A DNA stretch of 64,000 nucleotides from Neobacillus cucumis (lineage in GTDB: Bacteria > Bacillota > Bacilli > Bacillales_B > DSM-18226), in assembly GCF_016107705.1 (NCBI RefSeq), contig NZ_JAEHGC010000001.1, positions 434,001 through 498,000 on the forward strand, read 5' to 3'. A program made the position numbers and the translations under genes. The notes beneath the pieces were generated by a model. It saw only the letters and a list, made by a program, of their open reading frames with translations. It was not told the DNA's origin and searched no databases. Within the stretch, counting starts at the first letter, position 1. Each line of letters begins with the position of its first letter. Below, one piece after another: positions 36,442 to 45,366 of the stretch.

Positions 36442-36969
36442 TTGTATCCAAAAGAATTTATTGAATATATGGTCCATTTTCATGGTGACCGTGATTATTT
36501 TGAATGCCATGAAATTCTTGAAGAATATTGGAAAAGAAAAGACCCGGGGAATAAAGAATCCATTTGGGTTGGATTTATCCAACTGGCAGTAGCAAATTAC
36601 CACCATCGACGGACCAATTTTATTGGAGCAAAACGAACTTTGGAAAAAGCCATTTCCATTTTTAAAAGCCAACCAGAAGCAGTTACCCAAGCGGGCTTGA
36701 AATATACCCTCTTGCTTAAGGAATTGAATGACCGCTTATCAGAGATTGAAAAAAGAGCGCCCTATGTTAGCATGCTGCTTCCTATTCAGGATTCCATCTT
36801 GCTCGATGAATCTAAACATTTATGCAGACAAAAAGAAGTTGACTGGGGTAGACACAGTGATCTTACCAATGATGCATTGGTTCATCGGCATAAATTACGG
36901 GATCGAACAAGTGTTATTGCCGAAAGAGAATATGCGAAAAAATTAAAAGAAGGCAACGATAAAATGTAA
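36442..36969 (+). CDS. ypuF: DUF309 family protein YpuF
   Basis: This 175-residue helical protein has the DUF309 signature FHGDRDYFECHEILEEYWK near residue 13, with conserved His, Glu and Cys. Its function is unknown. It starts with TTG, preceded by AAGGGGGG with 8-base spacing; no ATG fits the alignment better. It stands beside scpA as in B. subtilis, transcribed divergently from it. Confidence 0.82.
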   Translation: MYPKEFIEYMVHFHGDRDYFECHEILEEYWKRKDPGNKESIWVGFIQLAVANYHHRRTNFIGAKRTLEKAISIFKSQPEAVTQAGLKYTLLLKELNDRLSEIEKRAPYVSMLLPIQDSILLDESKHLCRQKEVDWGRHSDLTNDALVHRHKLRDRTSVIAEREYAKKLKEGNDKM

Positions 36970-36984
36970 TCGTTGCCTTTTTTT
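36948..36984. terminator. terminator between ypuF and ribT
   Basis: Stem AAGGCAACGAT / ATCGTTGCCTT with the ypuF stop in the loop and TTTTTTT after it on the plus strand. Its position also suits the convergent ribT. Confidence 0.8.
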
Positions 36985-36990
36985 GATGAT

Positions 36991-37350
<360 letters not shown>

Positions 37351-37493
37351 TCATTATATTAAATAAACCCCGCAATTATGTTCTATCTCTACAAAAATTC
37401 ACTAATTACAATTTATGTATTATATGTTTTAACAGCCCTGGTTGCGCTCTTGTCAATCATACAAAATAAATGCTTATTCATCAATCCCAAATA

Positions 37494-37592
37494 TTAGGGA
37501 TGTTTCGGACCAATAAAAACCCAATAAATAATCCCCCATATTATAGATAGGGCAATTAGGATACCAAACAATAGCCAATTACTTTTTTTCAT
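37494..37592 (-). CDS. 32-residue membrane peptide
   Basis: MKKSNWLLFGILIALSIIW then GIIYWVFIGPKHP: a basic start, one membrane helix (about residues 6-27) and a short tail. GGAGGAAG lies 7 bases before the ATG, the best ribosome site in this stretch, and the reading frame closes cleanly. I do not recognise a family. The gene is in the 367-bp gap between lysA and ribT, on their strand. Confidence 0.6.
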   Translation of the reverse strand: MKKSNWLLFGILIALSIIWGIIYWVFIGPKHP

Positions 37593-37708
37593 TCAAGACT
37601 TCCTCCAAAAGATTGAAGATGCTTTCTACATTCTACACTATTTGACAAAAATAATCTATTTCTCTTTTGAACCGATAAAGGAATAAGCCGCCCGAAATGG
37701 GCAGCTTA

Positions 37709-39013
37709 TCACTTGAGCGGCAAATCCAGTCTGATTAAATCTTCATAGGTTTCCCTTTTAACAACAAGTGCAGATTTGCCGTTTTCAACAAATACAACGG
37801 CCGGTCTTGGCAGACGGTTATAATTGTTTGACATAGAATAGCCGTAAGCACCTGTACAAAAAACTGCAAGGATGTCTTCATCCCCCTGTTTTGGAAGTGG
37901 TAAATCCCAGATGAGCATATCACCAGACTCACAGCATTTTCCAGCAATAGAAACGGTTTCATCCGCTTTCTCCAATGGTTTATTTGCCAGCACCGCTTCA
38001 TACTTGGCTTGATAGAGTGCAGGTCGAATATTATCACTCATTCCCCCATCAACAGCCAAATATTTTCTAACTCCCGGAACTTCCTTTGAGGATCCGATTT
38101 TGTATAAAGTAATCCCAGAATCTCCTACAAGTGACCGACCCGGTTCAATCCATATTTCCGGCATTCTGAGCGAATAGCCGCTTACTAAGCTTTTTACTTC
38201 TTTAATAATTTCACTTACATATTGATAGGGAAGTAATGGTTCATCTTCCTTCGTATAGCGGATTCCGAAGCCTCCGCCTAAGTTCAGAACCTTTGCTTCG
38301 AAAGATAATTTGTTTTTCCACTCACTTAATTTTTCAATTAATTTTTCAGCTGCCAATAAAAATCCGGTTGTCTCGAAAATTTGTGAGCCAATATGACAAT
38401 GGATTCCTAAAACATCAAAGTTTTTAAATTGAAGTGCTGCTGATAATGCCGCCTCTGCTTGCCCATTTTGGAGGTCAAACCCAAATTTAGAATCTTCCTG
38501 CCCTGTTAAAATATAATCGTGTGTGTGAGCTTCAATACCCGGGGTAACCCTTAATAAAATCTTGACCATCGTATTTTTCTCATTACAAATTAATTTCAAG
38601 AGATCCAACTCATAAAAATTATCGACGACTATGCAGCCTATCCTATTTTCCAAAGCCATTTCCAATTCTTCTCTACTTTTGTTGTTTCCGTGAAAATGAA
38701 TTCGTTCAACCGGAAACCCGGCGGCTAAAGCTGTATACAATTCACCACCTGAGACAACATCAAGTGATAAACCTTCTTCCTCTGCAAGCTGAAGCATGGC
38801 AATCGTCGAAAAAGCCTTGCTGGCATAAGCAACCTGAGCTTGAACCTTTTGCTCCTCAAAGGCCTGCTTAAATCCCCTGGCTCTTTCTCTAATTAATGCT
38901 ACATCATAAACATAAAGAGGGGTACCGTACTCTCTTGCCAAATCAATTGCATCGAGGCCGCCTATCTCTAAATTCCCCTTACTATTTATACCCGTAGAAC
39001 CATAAAAATGCAT
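37709..39013 (-). CDS. lysA: diaminopimelate decarboxylase
   Basis: Last step of lysine synthesis: decarboxylates meso-diaminopimelate with pyridoxal phosphate. The 434-residue protein has the PLP lysine in AYASKAF near residue 60, the phosphate loop LNLGGGFGIRY near 240, IEPGRSLVG near 290 and the C-terminal CESGD and FCTGAYGYS motifs. The ATG at 39013 follows GGGGAGAGGGAG; an in-frame start 11 codons earlier overlaps that site. It lies next to spoVAF, as in B. subtilis. Confidence 0.96.
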   Translation of the reverse strand: MHFYGSTGINSKGNLEIGGLDAIDLAREYGTPLYVYDVALIRERARGFKQAFEEQKVQAQVAYASKAFSTIAMLQLAEEEGLSLDVVSGGELYTALAAGFPVERIHFHGNNKSREELEMALENRIGCIVVDNFYELDLLKLICNEKNTMVKILLRVTPGIEAHTHDYILTGQEDSKFGFDLQNGQAEAALSAALQFKNFDVLGIHCHIGSQIFETTGFLLAAEKLIEKLSEWKNKLSFEAKVLNLGGGFGIRYTKEDEPLLPYQYVSEIIKEVKSLVSGYSLRMPEIWIEPGRSLVGDSGITLYKIGSSKEVPGVRKYLAVDGGMSDNIRPALYQAKYEAVLANKPLEKADETVSIAGKCCESGDMLIWDLPLPKQGDEDILAVFCTGAYGYSMSNNYNRLPRPAVVFVENGKSALVVKRETYEDLIRLDLPLK

Positions 39014-39059
39014 TATCTCCCTCTCCCCGCAATGACTCAAATTCAAATGGCATCAATAA

Positions 39060-39098
39060 ATAAATAGACAGGATCTGCAAAAGATACTGCCTATTTTT
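39060..39098 (-). terminator. possible terminator of the spoVA operon
   Basis: Arms AAATAGACAG and CTGCCTATTT (one mismatch) with a 15-base loop, followed on the minus strand by ATTTATTT. Modest stem, so confidence is low. Confidence 0.4.
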
Positions 39099-39169
39099 AC
39101 AATTTTAAATTAAAATTACTTTAGCATAACAACGAAAAATCTGCAATTTTTTTTAATTTATACATTCCT

Positions 39170-40648
39170 TCACTCTGGGGGCTGGCGATACCTGTTGCGC
39201 GGATGAACAATACTTGGTCTAAGTAATGAACCTGGAACGGCCCTTCGTAAAATAATTTGTAAAAACCCTTTAGGTTCAAATGGCAGGAATGGCCAGAAAT
39301 ATGGTGTATTAAACGCACGCATTTTAACAAGGAAAAGAAATAAAAGTGTTGCACCAATAACAAACCCGGGTGTATGAAAGAAAGCAACCAGCAACAGTAG
39401 CGTAAGCCTACCAATTTTATTCGCAACGCTTAATTCATAACTAGGTGTCGTAAACGTGCCTATCCCTGAGACCGCTACATAAAGAATAACTTCCGGTACA
39501 AACAGACCGACACTAATTGCAATTTGTCCAATTAACACAGCTGCAATTAAACCCATTGCTGTTGATAGCGGTGTCGGAGTATGTATGGCAGCAATCTTTA
39601 AAAATTCAATCCCAAAATCCGCTAAAAATATTTGAATAATTACTGGAATATTGGTCTGATCATTGGGACCAATAAACGAAAGCTTTTCAGGCAATAATGA
39701 TGGCTCCAGTACGAAAAGCAGCCATAAAGGCAGTAAGAAAATAGATGTCAGGACACCTAAGAACCTGGTCCACCTTAAAAAGGTACCCATAGCAGGAGAT
39801 TCTCGAAATTCTTCAGCATGCTGCACATGATGAAAAAAAGTAGATGGCGTTATGATTACACTAGGTGATGTATCTACAATAATAATTACATGACCTTCTA
39901 ATACATGTGCAGCAGCCACATCAGCCCTCTCAGTATACCGTACAAGTGGAAAAGGGTTCCACCCCTGCTTTAAGATAAACTCTTCAATCGTTTTATCAGC
40001 CATTGGGACTCCATCTACGTCAATCGACTTTAATTCTTTTCTAAGAATATTTAATAAATCAGAGTCTGCCACATCTTCTAAATAGCATAAAGAAACATCT
40101 GTTTTTGAACGTTTCCCAACCTTAATCATTTCATATCGAAGACGTTCGTCCCTTATTCTCCTTCTAATTAAAGCAGTATTAAGAATAATATTTTCGACAA
40201 AGCCATCCCGTGCTCCCCTTACAACCTTTTCTGTATCTGGCTCCTGCGGAGAGCGTCCAGGGTAACTTCTTACATCGACAACAAATCCGGTACTTTCCCC
40301 ATCGATTACTACAACAATTAATCCAGAAAGGATATAGTCGACCATTTCGGTTAGTAATGTGATTGGTTGTACCGATTGGTTAACGAGTCTGTTTTCAATA
40401 ATTTTAAAAAGATCTGTAGATAATTTTTCATGGTCATTAATTTCAACTAATTCTTCAACCAATTCAATCGCAAATCGGGTATCAACCAATCCACTTACAG
40501 AATATATGTGTACATCTTTTTTCAAAACCTTTAACTTTCGAATATTTAAATCGAAGCTTACTCCTAAACCAACCTTTTGTTTCATATAATGTTCAACTTC
40601 ACTCACTGATTTCGGGATTGGCCATTGTTGCTCCGTACTATTTGTCAT
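39170..40648 (-). CDS. spoVAF: stage V sporulation protein AF (GerA-type)
   Basis: SpoVAF resembles the A subunits of germinant receptors and aids germination; it works with FigP in B. subtilis. The 492-residue protein has a large soluble N-terminal part (about 1-280) and a membrane part with about five helices, ending in a proline-rich tail ([17 protein letters not shown]). The ATG at 40648 has AAGGAGTGG upstream and gives the family length (B. subtilis 493). It overlaps spoVAEa by 11 bases. Confidence 0.95.
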   Translation of the reverse strand: MTNSTEQQWPIPKSVSEVEHYMKQKVGLGVSFDLNIRKLKVLKKDVHIYSVSGLVDTRFAIELVEELVEINDHEKLSTDLFKIIENRLVNQSVQPITLLTEMVDYILSGLIVVVIDGESTGFVVDVRSYPGRSPQEPDTEKVVRGARDGFVENIILNTALIRRRIRDERLRYEMIKVGKRSKTDVSLCYLEDVADSDLLNILRKELKSIDVDGVPMADKTIEEFILKQGWNPFPLVRYTERADVAAAHVLEGHVIIIVDTSPSVIITPSTFFHHVQHAEEFRESPAMGTFLRWTRFLGVLTSIFLLPLWLLFVLEPSLLPEKLSFIGPNDQTNIPVIIQIFLADFGIEFLKIAAIHTPTPLSTAMGLIAAVLIGQIAISVGLFVPEVILYVAVSGIGTFTTPSYELSVANKIGRLTLLLLVAFFHTPGFVIGATLLFLFLVKMRAFNTPYFWPFLPFEPKGFLQIILRRAVPGSLLRPSIVHPRNRYRQPPE

Positions 40649-41210
40649 AAAAACCACTCCTTTCGAGAATAAGATCCACCGCTTTTTTCGTAATCGGTGA
40701 GCCGATCCTGTAGTCGTCCCGCCTTGCCATTTTTCCGATATCGCCGATTCCAACAATTAGCGGGACATCCAATTCGTCAAGACAGTAAACGGTATCTCCA
40801 TTTATTCTGCCAATTTCAAGTTCCGGTATACCAAATTTATCTACCCCATAGGGAGTTATTTCACCATCGCGGTCAATACTTACATCAATCCTCGCCCATT
40901 CTTCATGTCTTGACTTTGCAGCTACTGCGATAATCCCCAGTACCTCAATATCCTTATGTAATGCAACAAATTTCAGGGCATTTTCACCCGCACCCTCACC
41001 CACAATTCCACTATCATCAAACATCACCAACACCGGATCATTTGGAGCTTTTTTTATTAAATGGATAAGTTCAGGACCTTTTAATTTGGAAGGATTCCCA
41101 TGAGACATAGAAATGCAGCGACCGCCCACTTCCTTAGCAACATGCTCGACAGCTCTTCTCGCATAATCATCTCCATCAGTAATTAAAATTACACGCCTCC
41201 GAATGCTCAT
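40638..41210 (-). CDS. spoVAEa: stage V sporulation protein AEa
   Basis: SpoVAEa is a soluble protein of the spoVA operon, role uncertain. The 190-residue protein starts [19 protein letters not shown] and contains the conserved [14 protein letters not shown] segment near residue 82. In the canonical operon it follows spoVAEb; here it directly follows spoVAB across 32 bases, so three genes are missing from this locus. Confidence 0.93.
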   Translation of the reverse strand: MSIRRRVILITDGDDYARRAVEHVAKEVGGRCISMSHGNPSKLKGPELIHLIKKAPNDPVLVMFDDSGIVGEGAGENALKFVALHKDIEVLGIIAVAAKSRHEEWARIDVSIDRDGEITPYGVDKFGIPELEIGRINGDTVYCLDELDVPLIVGIGDIGKMARRDDYRIGSPITKKAVDLILERSGFYDK

Positions 41211-41242
41211 GATTGTGATGTCCTTTCATGGCTAGATTCATG

Positions 41243-41668
41243 TTAATGATGAATAAAATAAACCCATTGAAATAGGGAGCCTGCAACTTTCCCAAGAACT
41301 ATAGCCATTATTAAATAGATAATTTCTTCATCCAACCGGATTCTTTTTGCAAGAATTGGAAGCACATTTAATACTTCAGTTAATGCACCTGCAAGCATTC
41401 CCACATAGACTCCCTCTGTTAATCCAAGAGGGATTAACAGATATGCTGAAATTCCTAAAATTGGATCTCTGAGACTTATAGCAACCCCTGCAAGGGCACC
41501 GATGACAACAGCCCATTCATATTGTTGTATCATTTTTTGTGTTTTTGATAATTGTGTTAATCTTGGAATAATCCCAAGTACAGTTAAAAAAGCTACAAAG
41601 CCAGAACCAACAGCCAATCCGCTTGCTAAACCAAAAAAGAGTATGGCTAAAATTTTAATTGTCATCAA
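41243..41668 (-). CDS. spoVAB: stage V sporulation protein AB
   Basis: The 141-residue membrane protein with about four helices and the segment GLTEGVYVGMLAGALTEVLNVLPI near residue 83 is SpoVAB, part of the set of proteins involved in dipicolinate movement. It overlaps the spoVAA end by 14 bases. The spoVAC gene expected next is absent. Confidence 0.93.
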   Translation of the reverse strand: MMTIKILAILFFGLASGLAVGSGFVAFLTVLGIIPRLTQLSKTQKMIQQYEWAVVIGALAGVAISLRDPILGISAYLLIPLGLTEGVYVGMLAGALTEVLNVLPILAKRIRLDEEIIYLIMAIVLGKVAGSLFQWVYFIHH

Positions 41669-42275
41669 GTTTCTTCATACTTTCTTTGTTTTCATGAATG
41701 ACTAGGTAATTATCTAAATCCATTTGATAATTAAACATTTCGACTTCGAGTGGACTGGGCTCATCATTGATTCGCTTTTTAAACACATGATTAAAAAATA
41801 AAATCATCCCCAATCCTAAACCAATGGAATAAGGAATTTGAAATAACCATGGCTTTGCAACTTTTCTACCGGTAATAATGGTATAAATTTTTTCCTGAAC
41901 ACTTCTCATGCTGACATCATCATGAAAATTCATGATTGCCATAGCTGAACCAAAGAATAATAAAAACCAAATTAACAGAAATAAAGGAAGAGAAACTCCT
42001 TTTTTCTTTGTAATCACTTCGATAATCGTTTGTGCTGGTCCAACTGTTTGGACTTCCATTTCAGGAAATTTTGCCGTTATTTGAGTAATTACTTTCATTA
42101 CATCAATAACGACGATATTCCGATCTTTATCAGATATTCGATGTATGACGGTATTTTCCAATTTAGTCATATCATTTTCCGGGGCAATGATTTGAGCCAC
42201 ATCCTTCAGTATAATTACATCTTCCGGATTAGTTTTCACACGATTCCGCATGCGGATGTAGATTGTTTTTTCCAA
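41655..42275 (-). CDS. spoVAA: stage V sporulation protein AA
   Basis: This is the first gene of the spoVA operon. The 206-residue protein (length equal to B. subtilis) has a soluble N-terminal half and two membrane helices near residues 98-115 and 150-168, with the invariant NFHDDVSMRSVQ segment near 118 and EPSPLEVEMFNYQ near 180. The TTG at 42275 is chosen: GGGAAGTG lies 6 bases upstream and the resulting MEKTIYIRMR start matches the family. Confidence 0.92.
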   Translation of the reverse strand: MEKTIYIRMRNRVKTNPEDVIILKDVAQIIAPENDMTKLENTVIHRISDKDRNIVVIDVMKVITQITAKFPEMEVQTVGPAQTIIEVITKKKGVSLPLFLLIWFLLFFGSAMAIMNFHDDVSMRSVQEKIYTIITGRKVAKPWLFQIPYSIGLGLGMILFFNHVFKKRINDEPSPLEVEMFNYQMDLDNYLVIHENKESMKKLDDN

Positions 42276-42312
42276 AACATTCACTTCCCACACATTGATT
42301 TCCTCGTATAAG

Positions 42313-42342
42313 TAGTATGGTTAATTGTTTCCCTTTTAATGA
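42313..42342 (-). promoter_or_regulatory. sigma-G-type promoter of the spoVA operon
   Basis: On the minus strand CATACTA (42313-42319) fits the sigma-G -10 pattern CATNNTA exactly, and TCATTA (42337-42342) lies 17 bases upstream. It is 38 bases from the spoVAA start, the position of the forespore promoter in B. subtilis. Confidence 0.55.
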
Positions 42343-42357
42343 AACCCAAAAAATGGT

Positions 42358-42399
42358 ACAAAAAAAAGACCGGATGAATCATTGATCCATTCGGTCTTT
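42358..42399 (-). terminator. terminator of spoIIAA-spoIIAB-sigF
   Basis: Stem AAAGACCGGAT / ATTCGGTCTTT (one mismatch) followed on the minus strand by TTTTTTTTG. The sigF stop lies inside the loop, so the operon ends before spoVAA. Confidence 0.85.
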
Positions 42400-43137
42400 C
42401 ATTTGCATCAATATTTTTTTCTCGAGCCTTGAAACTTGAACCTGAGAGATTCCCAGCCTTAATGCGACTTCTGATTGAGTTTGATCCTTATAATATCTTA
42501 AATAAACAATTAATCTTTCGCGCTCATCCAATTCACGAATCGCTTCTTTTAAGGCAATTTTATCAAACCATTTTCCGTCGTTGCCATCATCAATTTGATC
42601 AAGGAGAGTGATGGGATCCCCGTCATTTTCATAGACTGTTTCGTGTATAGAAGATGGTGTCCTGCTGGCTTCCTGGGCAAGAATGACGTCTTCTGGTGAT
42701 AAATCAAGGTACTCCGATATTTCATTCACTGTCGGTATCCTGCCGAGCGTCTTCGATAATTCGTCTTTTGCCTTTCGAATTCGGTTGCCCATTTCTTTTA
42801 ACGATCGGCTCACTTTAACCGTTCCATCATCACGGATAAATCGTTGAATCTCGCCAATAATCATCGGAACAGCATAAGTTGAAAACTTTACATCATAAGA
42901 AAGGTCGAATTTATCCACTGACTTCAATAAGCCAATACAACCAATTTGGAAAAGATCGTCCGGATCATAGCCCCGATTTAAGAAACGCTGAACAACAGAC
43001 CAGACAAGACGCATATTTTTTTCAACAATTAACTCCCTGGATTCCTGGTCCCCATCTTGGCTCTTTTTAATCAATTCTTTTACTTCATGATCCTTTAAAT
43101 ACGGCCTGCTTTTATCGTTTTTGACCTCCACATCCAT
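42379..43137 (-). CDS. sigF: RNA polymerase sigma-F factor
   Basis: Sigma-F is the first forespore-specific sigma factor. The 252-residue protein contains region 2 (DLFQIGCIGLLKSVDKFDLSYDVKFSTYAVPMIIGEIQRF, about 65-105), region 3 and region 4.2 (SEVALRLGISQVQVSRLEKKIL, about 222-243). The ATG at 43137 follows AAGGAGA with 7-base spacing; a TTG two codons earlier is not needed. It is cotranscribed with its regulators spoIIAA and spoIIAB. Confidence 0.96.
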   Translation of the reverse strand: MDVEVKNDKSRPYLKDHEVKELIKKSQDGDQESRELIVEKNMRLVWSVVQRFLNRGYDPDDLFQIGCIGLLKSVDKFDLSYDVKFSTYAVPMIIGEIQRFIRDDGTVKVSRSLKEMGNRIRKAKDELSKTLGRIPTVNEISEYLDLSPEDVILAQEASRTPSSIHETVYENDGDPITLLDQIDDGNDGKWFDKIALKEAIRELDERERLIVYLRYYKDQTQSEVALRLGISQVQVSRLEKKILMQMKDRMDQ

Positions 43138-43149
43138 CGGCAAGTCTCC

Positions 43150-43590
43150 TTAATTGCACAGCATTTTGCGAGATTGTAAATGCTTTCGTAATCTTACTTC
43201 GGTTCCTTTACCTGGCTGCGTGAGAACCTCGACCTCATCCATGAAATTTTCCATGATGGTGAATCCCATACCGGATCTTTCCAAGTCCGGTTTTGTTGTA
43301 AATAATGGCTGACGAGCTTCCTCCACATCTACAATTCCAATTCCTTTGTCTCGAATCGTCATATCAATTACATTATCCTCGATGCTAACGTCAATATAGA
43401 CAATTCCTTTTGAATCATTTTCATAACCATGAATAATTGCATTCGTTACCGCTTCTGATACAACTGTTTTAATTTCAGTCAGTTCATCCATTGTCGGGTC
43501 AAGCTGAGCAATGAACGCGGCAACGGTTACACGCGCAAAAGATTCGTTTTGACTTAACGCACTAAATTGAAGATTCATTTCATTTTTCAT
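43150..43590 (-). CDS. spoIIAB: anti-sigma-F factor, serine kinase SpoIIAB
   Basis: SpoIIAB binds and inhibits sigma-F and phosphorylates SpoIIAA. The 146-residue GHKL-fold kinase shows the N box [13 protein letters not shown] near residue 45, the G1 box [10 protein letters not shown] near 80 and the G2 box [10 protein letters not shown] near 104. It lies two bases after spoIIAA and 12 before sigF, coupling the three in fixed proportion. Confidence 0.96.
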   Translation of the reverse strand: MKNEMNLQFSALSQNESFARVTVAAFIAQLDPTMDELTEIKTVVSEAVTNAIIHGYENDSKGIVYIDVSIEDNVIDMTIRDKGIGIVDVEEARQPLFTTKPDLERSGMGFTIMENFMDEVEVLTQPGKGTEVRLRKHLQSRKMLCN

Positions 43591-43592
43591 TT

Positions 43593-43943
43593 TTATGCAA
43601 CCCCCAATTTTTGCAATGCGCAGTTTTCAGTCGGTTCCATTTTAATAATCTTAAATAAACCCGACATATCGAATAACCTTTGTATTGCAGGGGAGATTGC
43701 ACAAACAACCATTTCACCGTGCACCTGCTTAATTTGTTTGTATCTTCCTAAAATAACTCCAAGTCCTGAGCTATCCATAAAGGTCAACTGTTCCAAATTT
43801 AAAACAATATGACGAATTTCATTTCTTTCAATCGTATTTGCAGCCTGCTCACGGAGTTCGTCTGCTGTATGGTGATCTAGTTCACCGCTTAGTCGAATAC
43901 ATAAAACATCATGTTTTATTTCTAATTCAATGTTAAGACTCAC
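43593..43943 (-). CDS. spoIIAA: anti-anti-sigma-F factor SpoIIAA
   Basis: Unphosphorylated SpoIIAA releases sigma-F from SpoIIAB in the forespore. The 116-residue STAS protein has the phosphorylation serine S58 in FMDSSGLGV. The GTG at 43943 is chosen because it gives the family start ([18 protein letters not shown]) and follows a purine-rich AGGGATA; a longer frame would run into the promoter region. It heads the sigF operon. Confidence 0.94.
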   Translation of the reverse strand: MSLNIELEIKHDVLCIRLSGELDHHTADELREQAANTIERNEIRHIVLNLEQLTFMDSSGLGVILGRYKQIKQVHGEMVVCAISPAIQRLFDMSGLFKIIKMEPTENCALQKLGVA

Positions 43944-43976
43944 TATCCCTGGCCTCCTTAATCTGGTATAGTGAGT

Positions 43977-44006
43977 CAATTCGATGGAGGGGCATACATT
44001 TCCTCC
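43977..44006 (-). promoter_or_regulatory. sigma-H promoter of spoIIAA-spoIIAB-sigF
   Basis: On the minus strand GGAGGAAAT (43998-44006) matches the -35 pattern RNAGGAWWW completely, and ATCGAATTG (43977-43985) matches RNNGAATWW at all but the last base, with 12 bases between. It is 34 bases before the spoIIAA start, as in B. subtilis. Confidence 0.75.
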
Positions 44007-44059
44007 TATCGGGACAAAACTAGTCGTAATTCGCCAAAACTAGTGAATAATTCTTTATT

Positions 44060-44066
44060 TTCGACA
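44060..44066 (-). promoter_or_regulatory. Spo0A box upstream of the spoIIA promoter
   Basis: TGTCGAA on the minus strand is an exact Spo0A core box. It lies about 54 bases upstream of the sigma-H -35 box; phosphorylated Spo0A activates this operon in B. subtilis. Confidence 0.5.
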
Positions 44067-44071
44067 TATGT

Positions 44072-45244
44072 CTATTTACCAGATTTTGTAAACATCCCAA
44101 ATGCACGTTTATAAAGAGTCCACCAGCTTGCTTCTTTAACATCCGTTTTAGCCACTAGTGGACTTTCCAAAACTACTTTTCCATCCTTAATCAGTTTAAT
44201 GGTTCCTATTTTGTCACCTTTATGGATAGGAGCATCTAAACCTTTCTCTAGAATGACTTTTTGTTTTACATCTTTCGTTTTTTCACCCTTTTTAGTCAAT
44301 AAAGAAAGTGGCTCACTTGTTACGGCCTCCACCGTCTTTTCCTTTCCTTTACTTACATGTGTTTTGCTTATGACCTGATTCCGCTTATACATTGGATGGG
44401 TTTGATATTGATTGAAAGCATAATTTAGCATTTTTGTTACCTGAGCATTCCTATCCTTCGATGTTGGAGCACCAAATACAACGGCTATGACGCGCATTCC
44501 ATCCTTTTGGGCTGTTGCTGTTAAACAATATTTGGCTTCTGCGGTAAAGCCAGTTTTTAAGCCATCCACGCCGGGATAAAAGCGGACAAGTTTGTTCGTG
44601 TTAACGAGCCAAAATTTTTTGTCTGTATTTTCGCGAAGATATGCTTCGTACATTCCCGTGAATTTTGTGATGTCCTCATATTTTAATAGTTCTTTTGCCA
44701 TAATCGCCATATCATGTGCTGAACTATAATGACCGCTTACTGGAAGCCCCGTAGTATTTTTAAAGAAAGTATGTTTTAATCCTAACTCTTTAGCTTTTTT
44801 ATTCATCATGTCGACAAATGCTTCTTCAGACCCACCGATTCTTTCGGCCATTGCTACAGAAGCATCATTTCCGGAACCAATTGCAATTCCTTTCAGCATT
44901 TCCTTTGTAGTCATTTCTTCGCCTGGCTCAAGAAAAATTTGTGAACCTCCCATAGAGGCAGCATATTCACTTGCTCGAATTTTTTCATTCCAGCTCAATT
45001 TTCCTTGATCAATTGCTTCCATAATTAACAGCATTGTCATGATTTTTGTCATACTTGCCGGCGGTAGTTCTTCTTGACTATTTTTCTCAAAAAGGACTTT
45101 TCCCGTATCACGTTCAATTAATACCGCTGATCTAACATTATTAACGAGCTCGGTGCTATTCTTTTCTTCAGCCGCAAAAGCGGAAGGAATCCATAAACTT
45201 GTAACCAAAAAAGATATCATCATTAAAGAGACGATTCGTTTCAT
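44072..45244 (-). CDS. dacF: D-alanyl-D-alanine carboxypeptidase DacF
   Basis: This forespore penicillin-binding protein trims peptidoglycan peptides during cortex synthesis, together with DacB. The 390-residue protein has a signal peptide (about 1-24, ending AFA), the motif SMTKI (Ser-x-x-Lys) near residue 64, SGN near 125 and KTGFT near 228. The ATG at 45244 follows GGAGGG with 7-base spacing; an upstream in-frame ATG overlaps that site. It directly precedes spoIIA, as in B. subtilis. Confidence 0.94.
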   Translation of the reverse strand: MKRIVSLMMISFLVTSLWIPSAFAAEEKNSTELVNNVRSAVLIERDTGKVLFEKNSQEELPPASMTKIMTMLLIMEAIDQGKLSWNEKIRASEYAASMGGSQIFLEPGEEMTTKEMLKGIAIGSGNDASVAMAERIGGSEEAFVDMMNKKAKELGLKHTFFKNTTGLPVSGHYSSAHDMAIMAKELLKYEDITKFTGMYEAYLRENTDKKFWLVNTNKLVRFYPGVDGLKTGFTAEAKYCLTATAQKDGMRVIAVVFGAPTSKDRNAQVTKMLNYAFNQYQTHPMYKRNQVISKTHVSKGKEKTVEAVTSEPLSLLTKKGEKTKDVKQKVILEKGLDAPIHKGDKIGTIKLIKDGKVVLESPLVAKTDVKEASWWTLYKRAFGMFTKSGK

Positions 45245-45274
45245 CGCATAACCCTCCATTCTTTATATAGATAA

Positions 45275-45303
45275 CATTTTTTCCAAATCAAACAACTTTA
45301 TAC
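45275..45303 (-). promoter_or_regulatory. sigma-F-type promoter of dacF
   Basis: On the minus strand GTATA (45299-45303) and GGAAAAAATG (45275-45284) are 14 bases apart, matching the sigma-F pattern GYWTA and GGNRANANT, 31 bases before the dacF start. Confidence 0.55.
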
Positions 45304-45324
45304 AATAATTTCCTACGTATACAA

Positions 45325-45353
45325 TAAAAAAAGTCCAGGTTTCCCCCGGACTC
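45325..45353 (-). terminator. terminator of the deoB-pupG-pdp operon
   Basis: Short stem GAGTCC / GGACTT with an 11-base loop, followed on the minus strand by seven T bases, 14 bases after the pdp stop. Confidence 0.65.
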
Positions 45354-45366
45354 TTCAAACCAAACA

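Noticed and set aside
39121..39426. Minus-strand frame overlapping the end of spoVAF
   Set aside because: It is another frame of the spoVAF gene with no ribosome site; SpoVAF matches its family to the end.
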